Source: Corbicula japonica
Taxonomy: Eukaryota; Mollusca; Bivalvia; Venerida; Cyrenidae
Assembly: GCA_038501625.1 (NCBI GenBank)
Contig: JAZAYU010000694.1
Location: forward strand, 116,896 to 180,895
Reading direction: 5' to 3'
DNA: 64,000 bases
A model generated the notes under the pieces. The model was not told the origin of the DNA. It did not search any database and saw nothing but the letters and a program-made list of their open reading frames with translations. Each line of letters starts with the position of its first letter. The stretch's first letter is position 1. A program made the translations under genes and the position numbers. Below, one piece after another: positions 46,760-59,103 of the stretch.

Positions 46760-47691
46760 CGCGATTGTTTTCTTATGCATAATTAGTTATAACAATTTCT
46801 GGTTGTTATGATAAGTACAATCATATCCATAACAATTACTACAGTTTTATAACTTACAGTTATTAAGACATTTCTTATAGTACTGTTTGAACAGATGAAT
46901 TTCTAAAGCCAACGAACTATTTATGTTGTTCGTGTTTTATATAGTCATGAATGTATCTGCTCTTTAATTTAAAAGAAAAGAATCCGAACAAAAAATATGG
47001 ATATGCAATATTTCGAAGCCAGTCGAAACAATAAAAATATGTAGTTTTTCGCTTTCTTGATAGGGTATGTGATGATATATTGCAGGGCTGGGTGTCATAT
47101 TATCCGAGCCGCAGTCTAGAGATCATATGACACACAGACCGGCATTATATACCCTCATACCCTTTCATGGAATCAGAAAATAGTTTATTATAATGCTGCG
47201 AAGGTGTTTTAGGCAAAAGAAAAAGAAAAGAAAATATATGTTTTTCAATTGTTTCCTCATTTGATTCCGAGCGCCTTATTCCCCCGCTGAAAACATCAAT
47301 ATTGCATGACTATGACTTCATTAATTTACCTGCATGTCGTCACTTAATACATATAGAGCATCAATGGACTATCATTTCGGTATTACTTTTGAAAAAAAAT
47401 AAAGTAAAGGGATTTTCTAACTTTAAACAGTTGACGCAATGTTTTTCTTATAACAATTAAAATGATCGTTAAACATACCGCTTAATAAATAAGACGATCA
47501 GCTAAACAACATGCATTTGTATCGAAATTGAAAATAAATTTATTGCGGACAACAACAAAAAGTGGGCGGCCAGACGGGGAAAATAAGGCACGTACGTAAC
47601 TATAGACAGACATCAACGGCAAATTATCCAGTCAAAGGAAATGTTTCATTGCAGTATAATATGACTTATTTTTATCTTTGTAGGTAGTGTT
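46760..47691. other. C1q gene B upstream / 5' intron, no coding seen
   Basis: Presumed untranslated exon and intron; the acceptor ATCTTTGTAG ends at 47683, eight bases before the ATG, the same spacing as in gene A. The paired CRE module found upstream of gene A was not found here. Confidence 0.4.
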
Positions 47692-49010
47692 ATGAAAAAA
47701 TATACCAAAGATACACCAAAGGATAAACCTGAACTTTCACAGCGGTGTCATGACGGTAGTAACGTAAGCCAAACCAGCAATAAGGCAAAAAATGCAAACC
47801 GGAAGCAATGGGTAGTATATATCCTCATTGCATTGCTCTACATTCTTGCTCTGGTGCAGTTTATACTTATCGGATTGGGTATGTCAAAGGACAAAGAAAA
47901 AATAGGCAGTAAGTGGCAAAATTATATGCTTAATATTTTTCTTATGACCGAAGAGCAAAACAGTGCTTGTTTTGTCATCCATGACAGTTTTTTTGCCATT
48001 GGTATAATAAATTTCAAGGCGGAAATATAATGTCTTCAAACATCAATGTTATAATATAAACTGTTTACCTAATATATACTAAGTAAATCTGAAGTAATTT
48101 GCTAACGCACTCAGCCAATGTGCGCATGAATATAATTTAAGCCAAAAATGCTACGTTTCATTCACAACTGATCCTAAAACGTAATGAACACTCAAATATT
48201 TCGATAAAATTGCCCTTTTCAGCCATATAGGCTTTGAACAGTCACTGTGGCACAATAAACATTAAAGGAAATTGAGACAATTAAGTTTTCCAACGTGAAC
48301 AGGCAGCTTGATGAAATTAAGCATCTCTCATGTTGTCGATGCATGGACTTAGTTTGAACCTAAGTTGTGTTGGAACTGGGTGTATTTGCTTAATCGCTAT
48401 CTCGGATTCCATGAAAACCAAATTTCATTCACTAAAAGTTGTTTAAACAAAACAAACTTGGCTTTGCAAACTACATGTACGTCTTGTTTTTCTACCGAAC
48501 TGAATAAAAGTTTATCATTTATATAAGTGTTATGCATTTTTCTAATGTTAAAGTTACACATCTTTTATTATTGTAACAGATTCTGCTGGCAATCCCAAAT
48601 GCCATCACGTTGCATTCCGTACTCATTTAACCAAAGATCTTGGCCTGATAAAGACCGGACAAACCATAATCTACGATAGAGTTGACCTGAATATTGGTGA
48701 CTCATACAACCCGTACAATGGCATGTTCACGGCGCCTTGCAATAGCATATACCTGTTTGCGATGTCTATTGCCAATAAAAAACAATACTGTACCATCCAT
48801 CTAAGGAAAAATAACGTAACTATTGAATATGCTTTAGCTGGTCACAACCTTGAATGGGATATGGCAGGTGTTACATCTGTGGTGAGCCTTAACGCCGGAG
48901 ATAGCGTGTGGATAGCTGGAAACGGATACATTGTTGGAACAGATTGGTTTGACGGAATCGGTCAAGTTTTGCGAACTGGATTCAGCGGAACTCTCTTGCA
49001 TGCAATATGA
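47692..49010 (+). CDS. Membrane-anchored C1q-domain protein B (2 exons)
   Basis: Exon 1 47692-47908, exon 2 48580-49010, same phase-1 junction, GTAAGT donor and TTGTAACAG acceptor as gene A; 215 aa. Polar N-terminus (MKKYTKDTPKDKPELS), then NRKQWVVYILIALLYILALV as probable signal anchor, a short linker, and a C1q domain from about residue 82 with FTAPCNSIYLFAMSI, IHLRKNNVTIEYALAGHN and the TGFSGTLLHA end. The two paralogs are very similar through the C1q exon; differences are scattered, including KTGQ/QTGK and IGDSYNPYNG/IGGAYNPFLG, which could alter ligand recognition. AATAAA at 49192-49197 is a likely poly(A) signal. This gene keeps the ancestral ATG lost in gene A. Confidence 0.88.
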
Positions 49011-50540
49011 GAATTAGAAACAACTTCAAAGACCACTGCGGTACTTTCTGATTACTAAACGTTATGAACTTTACGTGCACACAGTTTGAACAACACTGCG
49101 GCAACTGGCAAACTATGTTTTTGACTCGAGACCGACATTAGTTGATTAAAAATAATAATTTAACGAAAAATGTCTCTTTATTGTAATTTCTAATAAAATC
49201 TTAACTATCTCAAAATGGCATAAACTACCCACATAGTGCGCACGTAAAATTTATAACGCTGTGAAATCGGAGAATACTTCAATTGTCTTACACTTATTAT
49301 AGCGGTTTCTACCTAAGATGTTCTTTGGTGTTATAAAAACCGTCATATTTTATACATGTACCATGTACATGTACTATAATATCTCCAAGTATAGATAGAC
49401 TCCCCTTAATGTAGCTGTAATAGCGTTAAAATTAAACAATATATCTGATCATTAGCTGGATGCGATTTACGGCCAATGACATTACATTTAAAATTAAAAC
49501 CTACTCTTATATAATATAATGTCGTCGGCCGTAAATCTCATCCACCTAATGATTATGGACAAGATTATTTAAACGCATATATTAAGATAGATACAAATGA
49601 ACGTTGAAAGCCACCGAACAAAACTAATATCAAAATATTGCAGACTCAGTTTGATTGTGCCTGTTCATGGCAGTAATGGAAGTGCCTATTCCTGCTCACG
49701 CCGCCTTGTCACAGCAATGCAATGTTTACACAAAATCGTGCTCAGCGGCATACAAAGAGCCACATAACTGATAACAACACTGATTGAATGGCGGACGTTT
49801 TAAAGTAACATCCAACATTGACAGCCATACCTTAACATATCTTGATCAACTACCATACTAAATATAGAACTTAAAGTGATTCAAAGTAATCTTTTATTAC
49901 AAAATACTCATACAAGCTATTTCATTACATGTTGATTAATAATTGAGAGAGCTTCTCACACAATGCAGTGAGCCACGCCACGAGAAATTGTGCCTTTGTC
50001 AAGATGACGTCAACGCTTAAAGTGACGTCATAAAGTTAAGCAAGACGATAATGCATTTGGGGAAAATATTATTTTCCCAAAGTTTATTAGGGAATCTAGT
50101 TATGTTTAAACGAAAATGTAAGCTCTCCAAAAATAGTAAACAAGTAAATGAGCAATAACTTACGATGACACATTATCCTGCGACGAGGCTCAACTATAAT
50201 AATATGCTTTCGGGTACTACACTTTCGGATACTATTCACACAATTAAATTTATGAACGCATGAAATAACTAACACATGGACGAACAAACATGTGTTGAGG
50301 AGAAATGGGCATGTCTACTTCAAAAAACAATCTTGAAGTATCGTTCTTTGGGGAGATGTTTAGATTCGGGTTAAGTTTCACACAATATGCATTAGGTTCT
50401 TAAAATAATTTGGAATAAAAACTCTAAAATTGTAATTCCTGTTAAGAATCTATATTTAAAGTCATTTTCATTCTATTAAAATTAAACTACTGTTTGATTG
50501 CATTTTTTACTCTGTGCATATGTGTTGAATGAAAACTTGT
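49011..50540. other. C1q gene B downstream region; paired CRE module
   Basis: Non-coding. Contains TGACGTCA at 50005-50012 and 50023-50030 (18 bp apart, as downstream of gene A) and AATAAA at 49192-49197. Confidence 0.6.
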
Positions 50541-50672
50541 CCTGAAAACTAAATCTGGAGACCAGTCTCAAATCTCAAATATCTGATTGGCTGATATTGT
50601 CACTAATTTCTATTTCAGCCAATCAGATGCTTAAGGTTTGAGACTGGTCTTCAATCTCGTTTTTATGATCGT
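50541..50672. mobile_element. Hairpin MITE, CAGCCAATCAGAT family (copy 2)
   Basis: Inverted arms around AGACCAGTCTCAAA... and ...TTTGAGACTGGTCT with ATCTGATTGGCTG and CAGCCAATCAGAT inside. It occupies the position equivalent to copy 1 in unit A. Confidence 0.8.
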
Positions 50673-50674
50673 GG

Positions 50675-52376
50675 TCCAAATTTTGTGCAAACATCGCCCG
50701 GAGTTTGATTAGTCGCAATTGTTTTTATTTTAACTTACAGTGTACAAATATAAAATTACAACAAGTGCAAACACATTTCAATGACGGTAAAGTCCATAAT
50801 GATTAAAACTAATTAAAACAACCCATTCTAATGCTTCCAAGTTCATATGAACTAAATGAAATAAATGATTCAGCAATAAAACATTTCAAATCTTTCAAGG
50901 TCATATGATTGAAACTAATAAAATAAACCTTTCTTAATCTTCCAAGAACATATGATTAAAACTGATGAATTAACTCATTCCAATGCTTTCAAGTTCACAT
51001 GATTAAAACTGATGAAAAAACTCATTCCAATGATTTCATGTTCATATGATTAAACTGATAAAATTGATCAAATGTGTTCTTGTGAATGTGTAAATGTCTT
51101 TCCCACTGTTACAATGTCGTTTTCATGTCCGTTACAATGGATCTTGGCTCTTCTGATGTATTCTGCAACAAAAAGAATATGTTTACTTGAAATTAGTCTT
51201 TCTTCAACACGTAACAGTTTGGCTACTTAATGTACTGTTATTGGTGTAAATATTGAGGTGCGTTCAACACGGGGCTAGTCGGTGTGGGCAGCAGTTTCCT
51301 TTAACATTACTGCATATAATCAATCAAATCGAGATTGCACTATTTTCACTTTGGCCTGTTCGGCAGCTTTCAAAGTTCCTTTTTCGTCTGTTTCTTCTGA
51401 CGAGATGTGAGTATCGGTACATATTATATCAGTACATTAAACAACATAGTTACATGTCGAACACTTATTAATAATTTTAGACCATTTCCCGAAACTGTTA
51501 ATCGTTAAGGAACATGTTAAAATAACAACATGTTACATAATTATAAAGTGCATCTTATAATATAAAGAAGACATGGTATTATACATATTAATAAACCACA
51601 AAGCTATATTTTATGCCAAATCTCCGTTCTAATTCACCATTCAACATATGCCCAAGGCAGTATAAGAAACTATAACCTTAGAAACTTACGTCAAAATGAA
51701 GTCTTTCATGAAAAACAGTAATTTAAAAAAGATATTTAGTTTTCGTCAAAGGTTACCTGGACATTAAGTTTTCGTCTAAGAGTTACAGTAAGACAACATT
51801 TAGAGCGAGATGCGAGTATTTTCACAGATTTTTCTAGTTGAACTTTATATATATATATATTACAATTTACAAAATTGTGAACAATTTTCAAGGGAACGTG
51901 TTAAAATAACAATTCCAAAAAGAGAAACCTCGCCTTAGAGACAACATTTGGACTGCCACAAATGGGCTTAAAGCTTAGAATGGTGGTCAAGTTGATTTTA
52001 ATGTCAGAATGGTCGTAATAAGAGGTTTTACTGTATATCTCTTAATAAGAACAAACAACTTTATTAAACGTAAAAATAAACATCTGTTCAATGCCAAACG
52101 TTCGTTCTATCATATCATATAATAAAACAGTATATAAATAAAATTATAAACTTAGAATCTTACTTCGAAATAGAGACTATTGTAAACGTCATTTGGTCTG
52201 ACCGACACATTTGGGCGTTTTATTGAGTACTGAAAATGATAAAAAAGGTAACATATTCAATAGTCAGTATCATTTTGTCACGGATAATACATGTATTATG
52301 ACAGAAGTCAATTTAAAAACCTTGAAACGTTCAACACGTTTCGAAACATTTTATATACAATAAAAGCAGTTTAATA
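50675..52376. other. No gene seen; collinear with unit A
   Basis: Non-coding. Lacks the tandem-core element of unit A; instead has about 430 bp (51235-51660) not seen in A. Confidence 0.5.
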
Positions 52377-52608
52377 TACTACTCAAAATTTGATAAGGAT
52401 CACTTAAAAGATTATGTTTGTTTCTTAAATAAGGTTGAAACGATAAAATATTTACTGATATTCCATAAATTTGTTCATTTGACATCAACTTTATGCCAAA
52501 ATAAGGAATGGGTCATAGAACTGTTTAAGTGGAAAAGCGATTAAAGATTGGTAGGGTCATTAATTAGGGATATAACGGAGAGCGATCCCTATCAAATTTT
52601 GAGTAGTA
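52377..52608. mobile_element. TA-flanked MITE, TACTACTC family (copy 2)
   Basis: TACTACTCAAAATTTGATAA at left, CAAATTTTGAGTAGTA at right, TA on each side. Unit A has the empty site (AAAGCAGTTTCAAATTAATA at 22914 on), so insertion followed the duplication. Confidence 0.9.
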
Positions 52609-52893
52609 TATTTTTCACAAGTATGTGTAAAAACTGAAATAAATGATTGTGTAACATATTTTTAACGTGTAACATGGTATTTTCTGTAGTACACTCTATT
52701 TAAACATATGCATAACCATTTAACACATTTGAATAGTGTTTAAGAATATATTAGAATTTTTTTACTTGTTTCCTTTTTAAGATATCAATAGAAAAAAAGA
52801 TCCAGAAATCTTTCAATTCAACTTGCAACAATAAACATGTTGAGGGTAAATACATGTCATTTTTGCTACAAACAAAAACATATGTAACTTAAA

Positions 52894-52899
52894 TTTATT
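52894..52899 (-). terminator. Poly(A) signal of the SEA/EGF gene
   Basis: AATAAA on the minus strand, 13 bases after the stop codon; conserved at the orphan exon of unit A (23263-23268). Confidence 0.6.
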
Positions 52900-52912
52900 G
52901 TTTTATAAATGT

Positions 52913-55900
52913 TTAAGTTACATCATAAGCATCATCTTTGTTTACAAAGGGAGTATTCTGAAACGGTGAAATGTGGTCTGGCGAAAACAGATGCAGAAAT
53001 ATGTAATGGTAAATGTAAAGGTATGGGTTTATAGTCTGTAATTACTGAACCGATCACTGGATATAAGTCGTCCGTTAACAGTCTGCGCCGAAGGCAGCCA
53101 CGGAACATTGGCTTATTTTTCTCACAGTTACCCATTTATACACCTGGGTGGAAAGGAGCAATAAAGGCTTAATCTCTTGCTTAAGGAAATTAGCGGCCGT
53201 GCTGGAGCTTGAACACGGGACCCTTCGATCCCTAAGCAAGCGCTCTACCACTCGACTACCGCTGCCTTCAACAGTGATACGTTTTATAGTGGAGGAGAGT
53301 GTTACAATTTAGAAGCAGCATGGTTTTTAGACACCAACAACACTTGTTTAATTGTTATTTTTTAGCATGGCATCGTAGAACTCGAATGCAACACTGACTT
53401 TTTTTTATCAAATTTGACGATAGAAAACGTATGGGAATAATTTTCTTTACAATAATCAGCAAGCAAGGACTACGCATGAATCCAGGTTTTATGTGTTTTA
53501 GTTTTTGATGGTAATTATGTCAAAATGCGATTACATGGCAATTCAAAAACAAAATTAATACAATATGAGCGCATACACAATATATATTATACAAAGCAAT
53601 AAACTTTGAAGTTAAATGGCTTAGCGTATTGGCAAAAGCAAATCCCTATACCTGGGTTTAAATGTGGTTGTTGTTGCTGCAGTGGTTGTCTCTGTTTGTT
53701 GAACTGAATTCTGAATTAGTGGTAAATACATAATGTTTTGCTCCACTTTATTGATTATGTTCATAAAATATTAATACTATCTCTGTCTGCAAGGCCTTTT
53801 CTTATCACTAATGTTCTATTAAATTTTTAAAGAAATATTGAGCGTGTTTATTTAACTCGAAGCATAGGTAGCTGACATATACTTACGTCAGTATTGGTGT
53901 CTATGTTGGAATAAGATGGAACCAGGTTCGCTGTTGATCCCTGACTACCCTCTGGTAGATAAAGTGAATGACGCTGTCCCCCACTCTGGCCTCCCTCGCC
54001 TCTGGAAAATACTGGCTCATATGCCTGTTAATATAAAAAAACAATAAAAAGCTGTTATAACATGTCATTAAATGTATAGATAACTCCAAAGCAAAACAAA
54101 TACGGCGACAGCGCCAAGTAAACCATGCTAGACAAATACAGTACATACCATCCGTATTCCCACAAGAAGAGTTCAAAAATGCCTTTATACTGCTATTCAC
54201 AATGAATTGAGGTTCAGCATGGTTTGAAATTAGCATATTGCTGTTGAGGGAGGTAATTGAAACAAATAATTGCATAGTTGAATTACGGAAGAAAAAAAAA
54301 CATTTATGTGATTACCTTTTTTATGTTGGCGTCACTAAATTTCTAAGTATTACTCAGTACTCTAATTGATAAACATGATAATTAATAAATGGTTGTGTAT
54401 AAAGTAAAACCGATATAAAGACCACTTTGAAATTAAGACCACCTCGATTACATGAACAATATTTTAATGTCCTTTCTAACAGTTTCGCACTATTTTCTAT
54501 CCCTCTTTTGAGACGGTCTTAATATTAAGATCACTTCTGTTCAGTCCCAAAAAGTGGTTTAATTGTAGGGGTTTTACTGTACGGAAGTAAGAATGAAATG
54601 CAGATGGTAACAGTACGTACATGTTGTAAATGATAACGAGACAATCACATGAGAGACAAGTAAAATTAAATTAAACTAAAATACTTAATCAATTTGTCAA
54701 ATCAGCAAAGTTAATTTAATAAATCAAATTGAAAGTCAACGGCCTTATCAACTTCGTCTTATCTAAGAGTAAATTCAACAAGACCAACGGAAAGATCATA
54801 AGAACTGATAAAAATTCTTTTGGGGCAAAGAAAATGAAGTAGACGAAACACGGAAGTGTAGGCCATTCATATCATACAACTTACTATATTTCAAAATGAT
54901 TAGCATACTGATAAATACAGTTAATGCATATATGATGTTCATGAATCGTGCAATTATAAAATACAATGATTCAGTACTTATAGTTAGCCTTGAAGAGAGT
55001 GCAACGAAATATACAATGGGTAATGCGTTTTTACATTTATCCCAAAGACTTGAATAAATTTTCAAAGGGTTAACAGTGCAATCTTTTATAACTTACTGGT
55101 CAATTTTTAAAATACTCTGATGGTTACAAAATGAGCGTTTGTATGGTACTCACATCATATGAGATTAATATCACTATACCCTCGAATGCAAACACTGGTC
55201 TAATTAATATACTCTGATGGTTGTAAAACTAGCTTTTAATTTATGCCTTTCATAATTAATGATAGCGATAGTCATCTAATAATTTTGAGTGTCATGGAAA
55301 CAAAATGTCGTCATTCCGTGAAGTGACGGACACGTTTAGAAGACCACTATTTCTATATATATTTAGCCGAAAATTATTTTATAGTTAAAATGTTGAACAT
55401 CACCAAATAATATTTTTTCAGTGCTATAATAAGCTTCTTATGTTTCATTTGTATGATGCATGTAAGGGAATGTTTTTTAATGATTAGAAGAAAAAAATTC
55501 AGAGTATCGAGCATGGCTAAACTTAATTGAGTCTGTGTGTATAAGATGAAGTGTTAAGCTTACTTCATTAATATGCCCTGGTGACCGGTGATATCTCCCA
55601 TACAGCGGACCTGTCTTGTCGATCCCAGAACGAAAACTCAGATCCTTGAGACCAACTTCGTTTGTCGGTATTTCCCACTCAGAATCAGCATAATCACTAA
55701 AAGATAAAACTAGATAGCTTATACTCATAAATAAATCCCGTAAGAAATACGTTGAATTTTTTATAAAACACATCATGTTTAAGTAAAATTCTTTGAACAT
55801 AACCATCTACCTCTTATTTTATTACCATGTGTTGTCTTTTTTGATGTTACATGTACGTTATATTGTTTTAAGAAATACAACATATGAAGCGGTTGAAAAA

Positions 55901-58710
55901 AACTTTATATTGCTTGAGGATACGACCTAGGTAATTTGTGATCATACAATTCATTTAAGGAATAAATTTCGTGTTTGATAAGTTCGCCGAGTCTTGAACG
56001 TCATTAGGGCTGGTTAAAGTGTGTGGAGTCCGAAGGACTCCACGCGTGCTTTTGAACGTCATTAGGGCTGGTTAAAGTGTGTGGAGTCCGAAGGACTCCA
56101 CGCGTGCTTTAACCAGCCCTAATGACGTTCAAGACTCGGTGAACTTATCAAACACGAAATTTATTACTTATATTTACACCTCATTTTATCATTTTGTTTC
56201 TAAATTTAATATAAAATATATACTTTTTACTAATTTCGAAATGTTGTTTAAAACATTTCTTACCCCGGGTTTGGCATTTGGACTGGTCCGCCTATTTACT
56301 CAAATCAAAAAAATCATACTACGACCAAAAATAGTTACATGTTTTTTGAACACATTCATCCGTTTTTTCAAACATTTATATACAGAAAAACCTACTATTT
56401 CACAACAAACATCAAATTTTTATCACAGCAAGTACTATCTATGCGAGTAAATGATAATCCAAGTAAAAACCGTTATTTTGGCGGGAAGTTAGAAAAGGCT
56501 AATGCGTTATTTTCAACCAATGATAATTCTAGAAAATGGAACGTGCTTATTGATGATGTCATATAAGTAAACTTGTTTACTTCCGGTTTGAGGGGTATAA
56601 AAGCAACTAAAAATAAAAGTAATAAAAAAATAGCAACATTCCAGGAAGAGCTATCTAAAATTAGCAACAATTATAAAAATAGCGGGGATTTCATGACGTC
56701 ACCAGGGCATTCCTTTACCATTGCGCGGTGATAAGGCTAACGGTGTTCATTGAAGATTGACCTTCACTCGTCCGGTAAAGAATATTGAAGCAGTGGAAAT
56801 AAAGGTGTAAATATTCAGTAATTATGGTAATAAAGATGTGTATTTGAACTATGCTATGCATATAACCTAAACAATATGTAGTACATCATTTTTGTGTGAA
56901 TAATCCAACACAGTATTTTAGTTCTATAAAACAGTTGTTGTTTATTATACTAATTAAGTTATAATTACACAAACTGATAGTTGAATTGTTTTTTTTTTCC
57001 AATTTCTTTTGTCGACATTTATCGTCATATTTTGTTTGTTGCATGTTTTTCTATTGCTGTTCTTTGTAATATGAACCTTAGCATGTTTAATAAAAATTAA
57101 AGTGCAAGAACACTCATTCTTATTGTGTGCTTACCTTAGATTTGGCTTTGACCTGTTTCGTCTGCAACACATGCAGACGATTATCGCAAACATCACAAGG
57201 AAAAGACCACCTCCTGCACCGAGGGATACAGCCAGTAAAAACTCCTCAGTGGCAGTTGACTCTTCGCACCTGTCTCCATGGTAGACGTAGAAAGACGTGG
57301 TTTTACAACTGAAACAGAGAATACACGAGGAAAATATGAAACAGGGTACTTCGAGGTAGTGCCTTTTTAAGTTTATAATTACTTTATTATCCAATTGTTA
57401 ATTGAATTACCAATATATGGCCTTTATAATTCCATATATGGAACAACTTTGCACTGTGACTTGAAAGTGGTACTTGATGTTGGAATATAATTGGTAAAAT
57501 AACATGATCGTTAGGTAATATTTTCTCAATTTCAACACGTGCTCATAATGTGTTGAACTTAAGGAATTTAACATGTACGAGAACTTGTCATCTAAAAACA
57601 ATTAAAATTAGTACCTGCAAGCTTTCAGGTTGTTTGTAAGATCGAAAAAACAATGGCCATTGGTGCCGCAGAGAATACACGAGGAAAATATGAAACAGGG
57701 TACTTCGAGGTAGTGCCTTTTTAAGTTTATAATTACTTTATTATCCAATTGTTAATTGAATTACCAATATATGGCCTTTATAATTCCATATATGGAACAA
57801 CTTTGCACTGTGACTTGAAAGTGGTACTTGATGTTGGAATATAATTGGTAAAATAACATGATCGTTAGGTAATATTTTCTCAATTTCAACACGTGCTCAT
57901 AATGTGTTGAACTTAAGGAATTTAACATGTACGAGAACTTGTCATCTAAAAACAATTAAAATTAGTACCTGCAAGCTTTCAGGTTGTTTGTAAGATCGAA
58001 AAAACAATGGCCATTGGTGCCGCAGAAATCTCGATCAGCGTCACACTGATGTTGACAGGTGGGTGGGGCATTGTCCTTGCACGTGGTAAAGTATGAAGGT
58101 GGACACGCGTTCTTCTGATAGGCACACTGGTCACTGCTTTTGAGGAATTCAGCTGTAACACAAATGACTGAAACAATGTTTCCGCTTGGCTCTATGCGCA
58201 ATAAGAAGGTCATGAAAGTTATTAAACGTGATTCAGAACTGGGAGTACTGGGACGTATAAGGTTACAAAATGAGCGTATATCTTACATCCGTCGATCGTG
58301 TATCATGCGTTCACCTAACGTCTATCATACGTCCCTATATTGTCTAAAGCACGTCCGTCTGTATTCTACATGTACCATGCAACGTGCATACTCAAAACTT
58401 CTATCTTACATCCGCCTATCGTCTATCCTGCAACATGCCGTGCCTTTTTATATTATGACGTCACGTCTTTGGTTTACCTGTACGAGGTTAAGTTTTATGC
58501 TATATATATAATTTCAAAAATACTATAAGTTATAGTCTACCTGTTACATCGGCGAAATTGGCTGTTTCTACTCTTCCTTTGGTTGTATTCAGTTTGCCTG
58601 TGTTCTGTTCAGCTGCCTGCTTTATAGTTTGAACAACTTGAGAAATGTTTTCTCCTTGGAGTTCTTTGTCATGAATCCGGGCCTCAACATGTACTTTGAT
58701 ACTACCTGAG
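52913..58710 (-). CDS. SEA/EGF single-pass membrane protein, 3' six exons (5' end missing)
   Basis: Minus-strand exons with consistent phases and GT-AG sites: 58541-58710, 57969-58152, 57135-57308, 55564-55696, 53887-54024 and 52913-52957 (stop 52913-52915); 280 codons plus stop. The first exon reads GSIKVHVEARI, like the G|SxxV cleavage strand and second half of a SEA domain. The next two encode a Cys-rich EGF-like module (CQHQCDADRDFCGTNGHCFF ... YHGDRCEE), then the span FLLAVSLGAGGGLFLVMFAI with a CMCCRRNRSKP stop-transfer. The tail has YADSEWEIPTNE, YGRYHRSPG, SLYLPEGSQG and a final DDAYDVT; several Tyr could be phosphorylation sites. SEA-EGF-TM order is that of membrane mucins such as MUC3/12/17 and related receptors. 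Upstream exons must lie beyond the LINE or outside the window. A tandem duplication copies part of exon 2 (see repeat). Confidence 0.75.
52998..53270 (-). mobile_element. tRNA-derived SINE insertion
   Basis: Interrupts collinearity with unit A (A reads on at 23365-23375). On the minus strand GGCAGCGGTAGTCGAGTGG and AGAGCGCTTGCTTAGGG (A-box region) and GTGTTCAAGCTCC (B box) form a tRNA-like head at 53192-53266. Acceptor arms do not pair well, so it is a SINE rather than a tRNA gene. Confidence 0.7.
54300..55480. other. Intron, no other gene seen
   Basis: Intronic to the SEA/EGF gene. The 89-codon minus frame at 54796-55065 has no motif. Confidence 0.5.
55961..56165. mobile_element. Hairpin element with internally duplicated arm
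   Basis: Long inverted repeat: AATAAATTTCGTGTTTGATA at left, its complement at right; arms continue through GAGTCTTGAACGTCATTAGG. Inside, a 58-bp unit is present twice in tandem (55994-56051, 56052-56109), each with its own small palindrome GTGGAGTCCGAAGGACTCCAC (split here only by eye). Located in the intron between the TM exon and first tail exon. Confidence 0.88.
56170..57130. other. Intron, nothing recognised
   Basis: Several open frames of up to 123 codons on the plus strand, none with a recognisable motif or codon pattern. AT-rich intronic sequence. Confidence 0.45.
57315..58022. repeat. 354-bp perfect tandem duplication across an exon-intron joint
   Basis: 57315-57668 equals 57669-58022 by eye. 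Each copy holds the whole intron piece between the EGF and TM exons plus about 55 bases of the EGF exon with its splice donor. The joint (GCCGCAGAGAATACACG) has CAGA microhomology with both ends. The gene now has a second EGF-exon end and donor (57615-57668) downstream of the true one, without its acceptor. Lack of differences means very recent origin or an assembly artefact. Confidence 0.93.
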
Positions 58711-58828
58711 CTGTAAGATGGACGTATTTGGTTGAAAGAAATTAGAAAAAATCAAATAATACATTAATATGAATTTTATGTATGAGCCATAACCTGATAA
58801 CATATTTCAAAGTTAATGCTCTTGTCCC

Positions 58829-58950
58829 AAGATTACAAAAATGAGAATAAAAACCAGTCTCAAATCTCAAGCATCTGATTGGCTGAAATGGCGACTATCA
58901 GATGCTTGCGTATTTTGAGACTGGTTTCCAACCTCAGTTTTGTTACCTTG
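58829..58950. mobile_element. Hairpin MITE, CAGCCAATCAGAT family (copy 3, deleted arm)
   Basis: CAAGATTACAAAAATGAG and CTCAGTTTTGTTACCTTG ends, AACCAGTCTCAAATCTCAAG inside; the right arm lacks the CATTTCAGCCAATC part present in copy 1. Confidence 0.8.
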
Positions 58951-59103
58951 GAGCCAGGTTACACTTATATTCGTGGATCTAAACTTTGCTTGTTTTCTGT
59001 CACACACCATTTTCGTGGGAAGTTAAATTCATGAATCTTATTTTTCTGTGATAAGTTAAAGTTTGTTTCCTTTTTCGGGGTTGCTTTTAATTCGCGGATC
59101 GAT

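Larger units (their letters stand above)
26096..54960. repeat. Segmental duplication, unit B (expanded by transposons)
   Basis: Collinear with unit A (see that entry). The match breaks after about 28330 (A 16600) and resumes at about 46733 (A 16780), so roughly 18.4 kb of LINE, composite and LTR elements have accumulated in a gap of under 200 bp in A. Other private parts of B: the MITE at 52377, the SINE at 52998-53270, and 53430-54730 with an exon of the SEA/EGF gene. Confidence 0.85.

Noticed and set aside
53192..53266. Functional tRNA gene on the minus strand
   Set aside because: A- and B-box-like words are present but acceptor arms do not pair; the region is a private insertion in unit B, so a SINE head fits better.
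53640..53720. Minus-strand Thr-rich mini-exon (NSVQQTETTTAATTTTFKP)
   Set aside because: Has an AG and a GT at its borders but would break the phase-0 link between exons 53887-54024 and 52913-52957 of the SEA/EGF gene; likely chance CAA/ACA repeat.
56079..56450. 123-codon plus-strand ORF
   Set aside because: Starts inside a hairpin element and continues into AT-rich intron; no motif or splice support.
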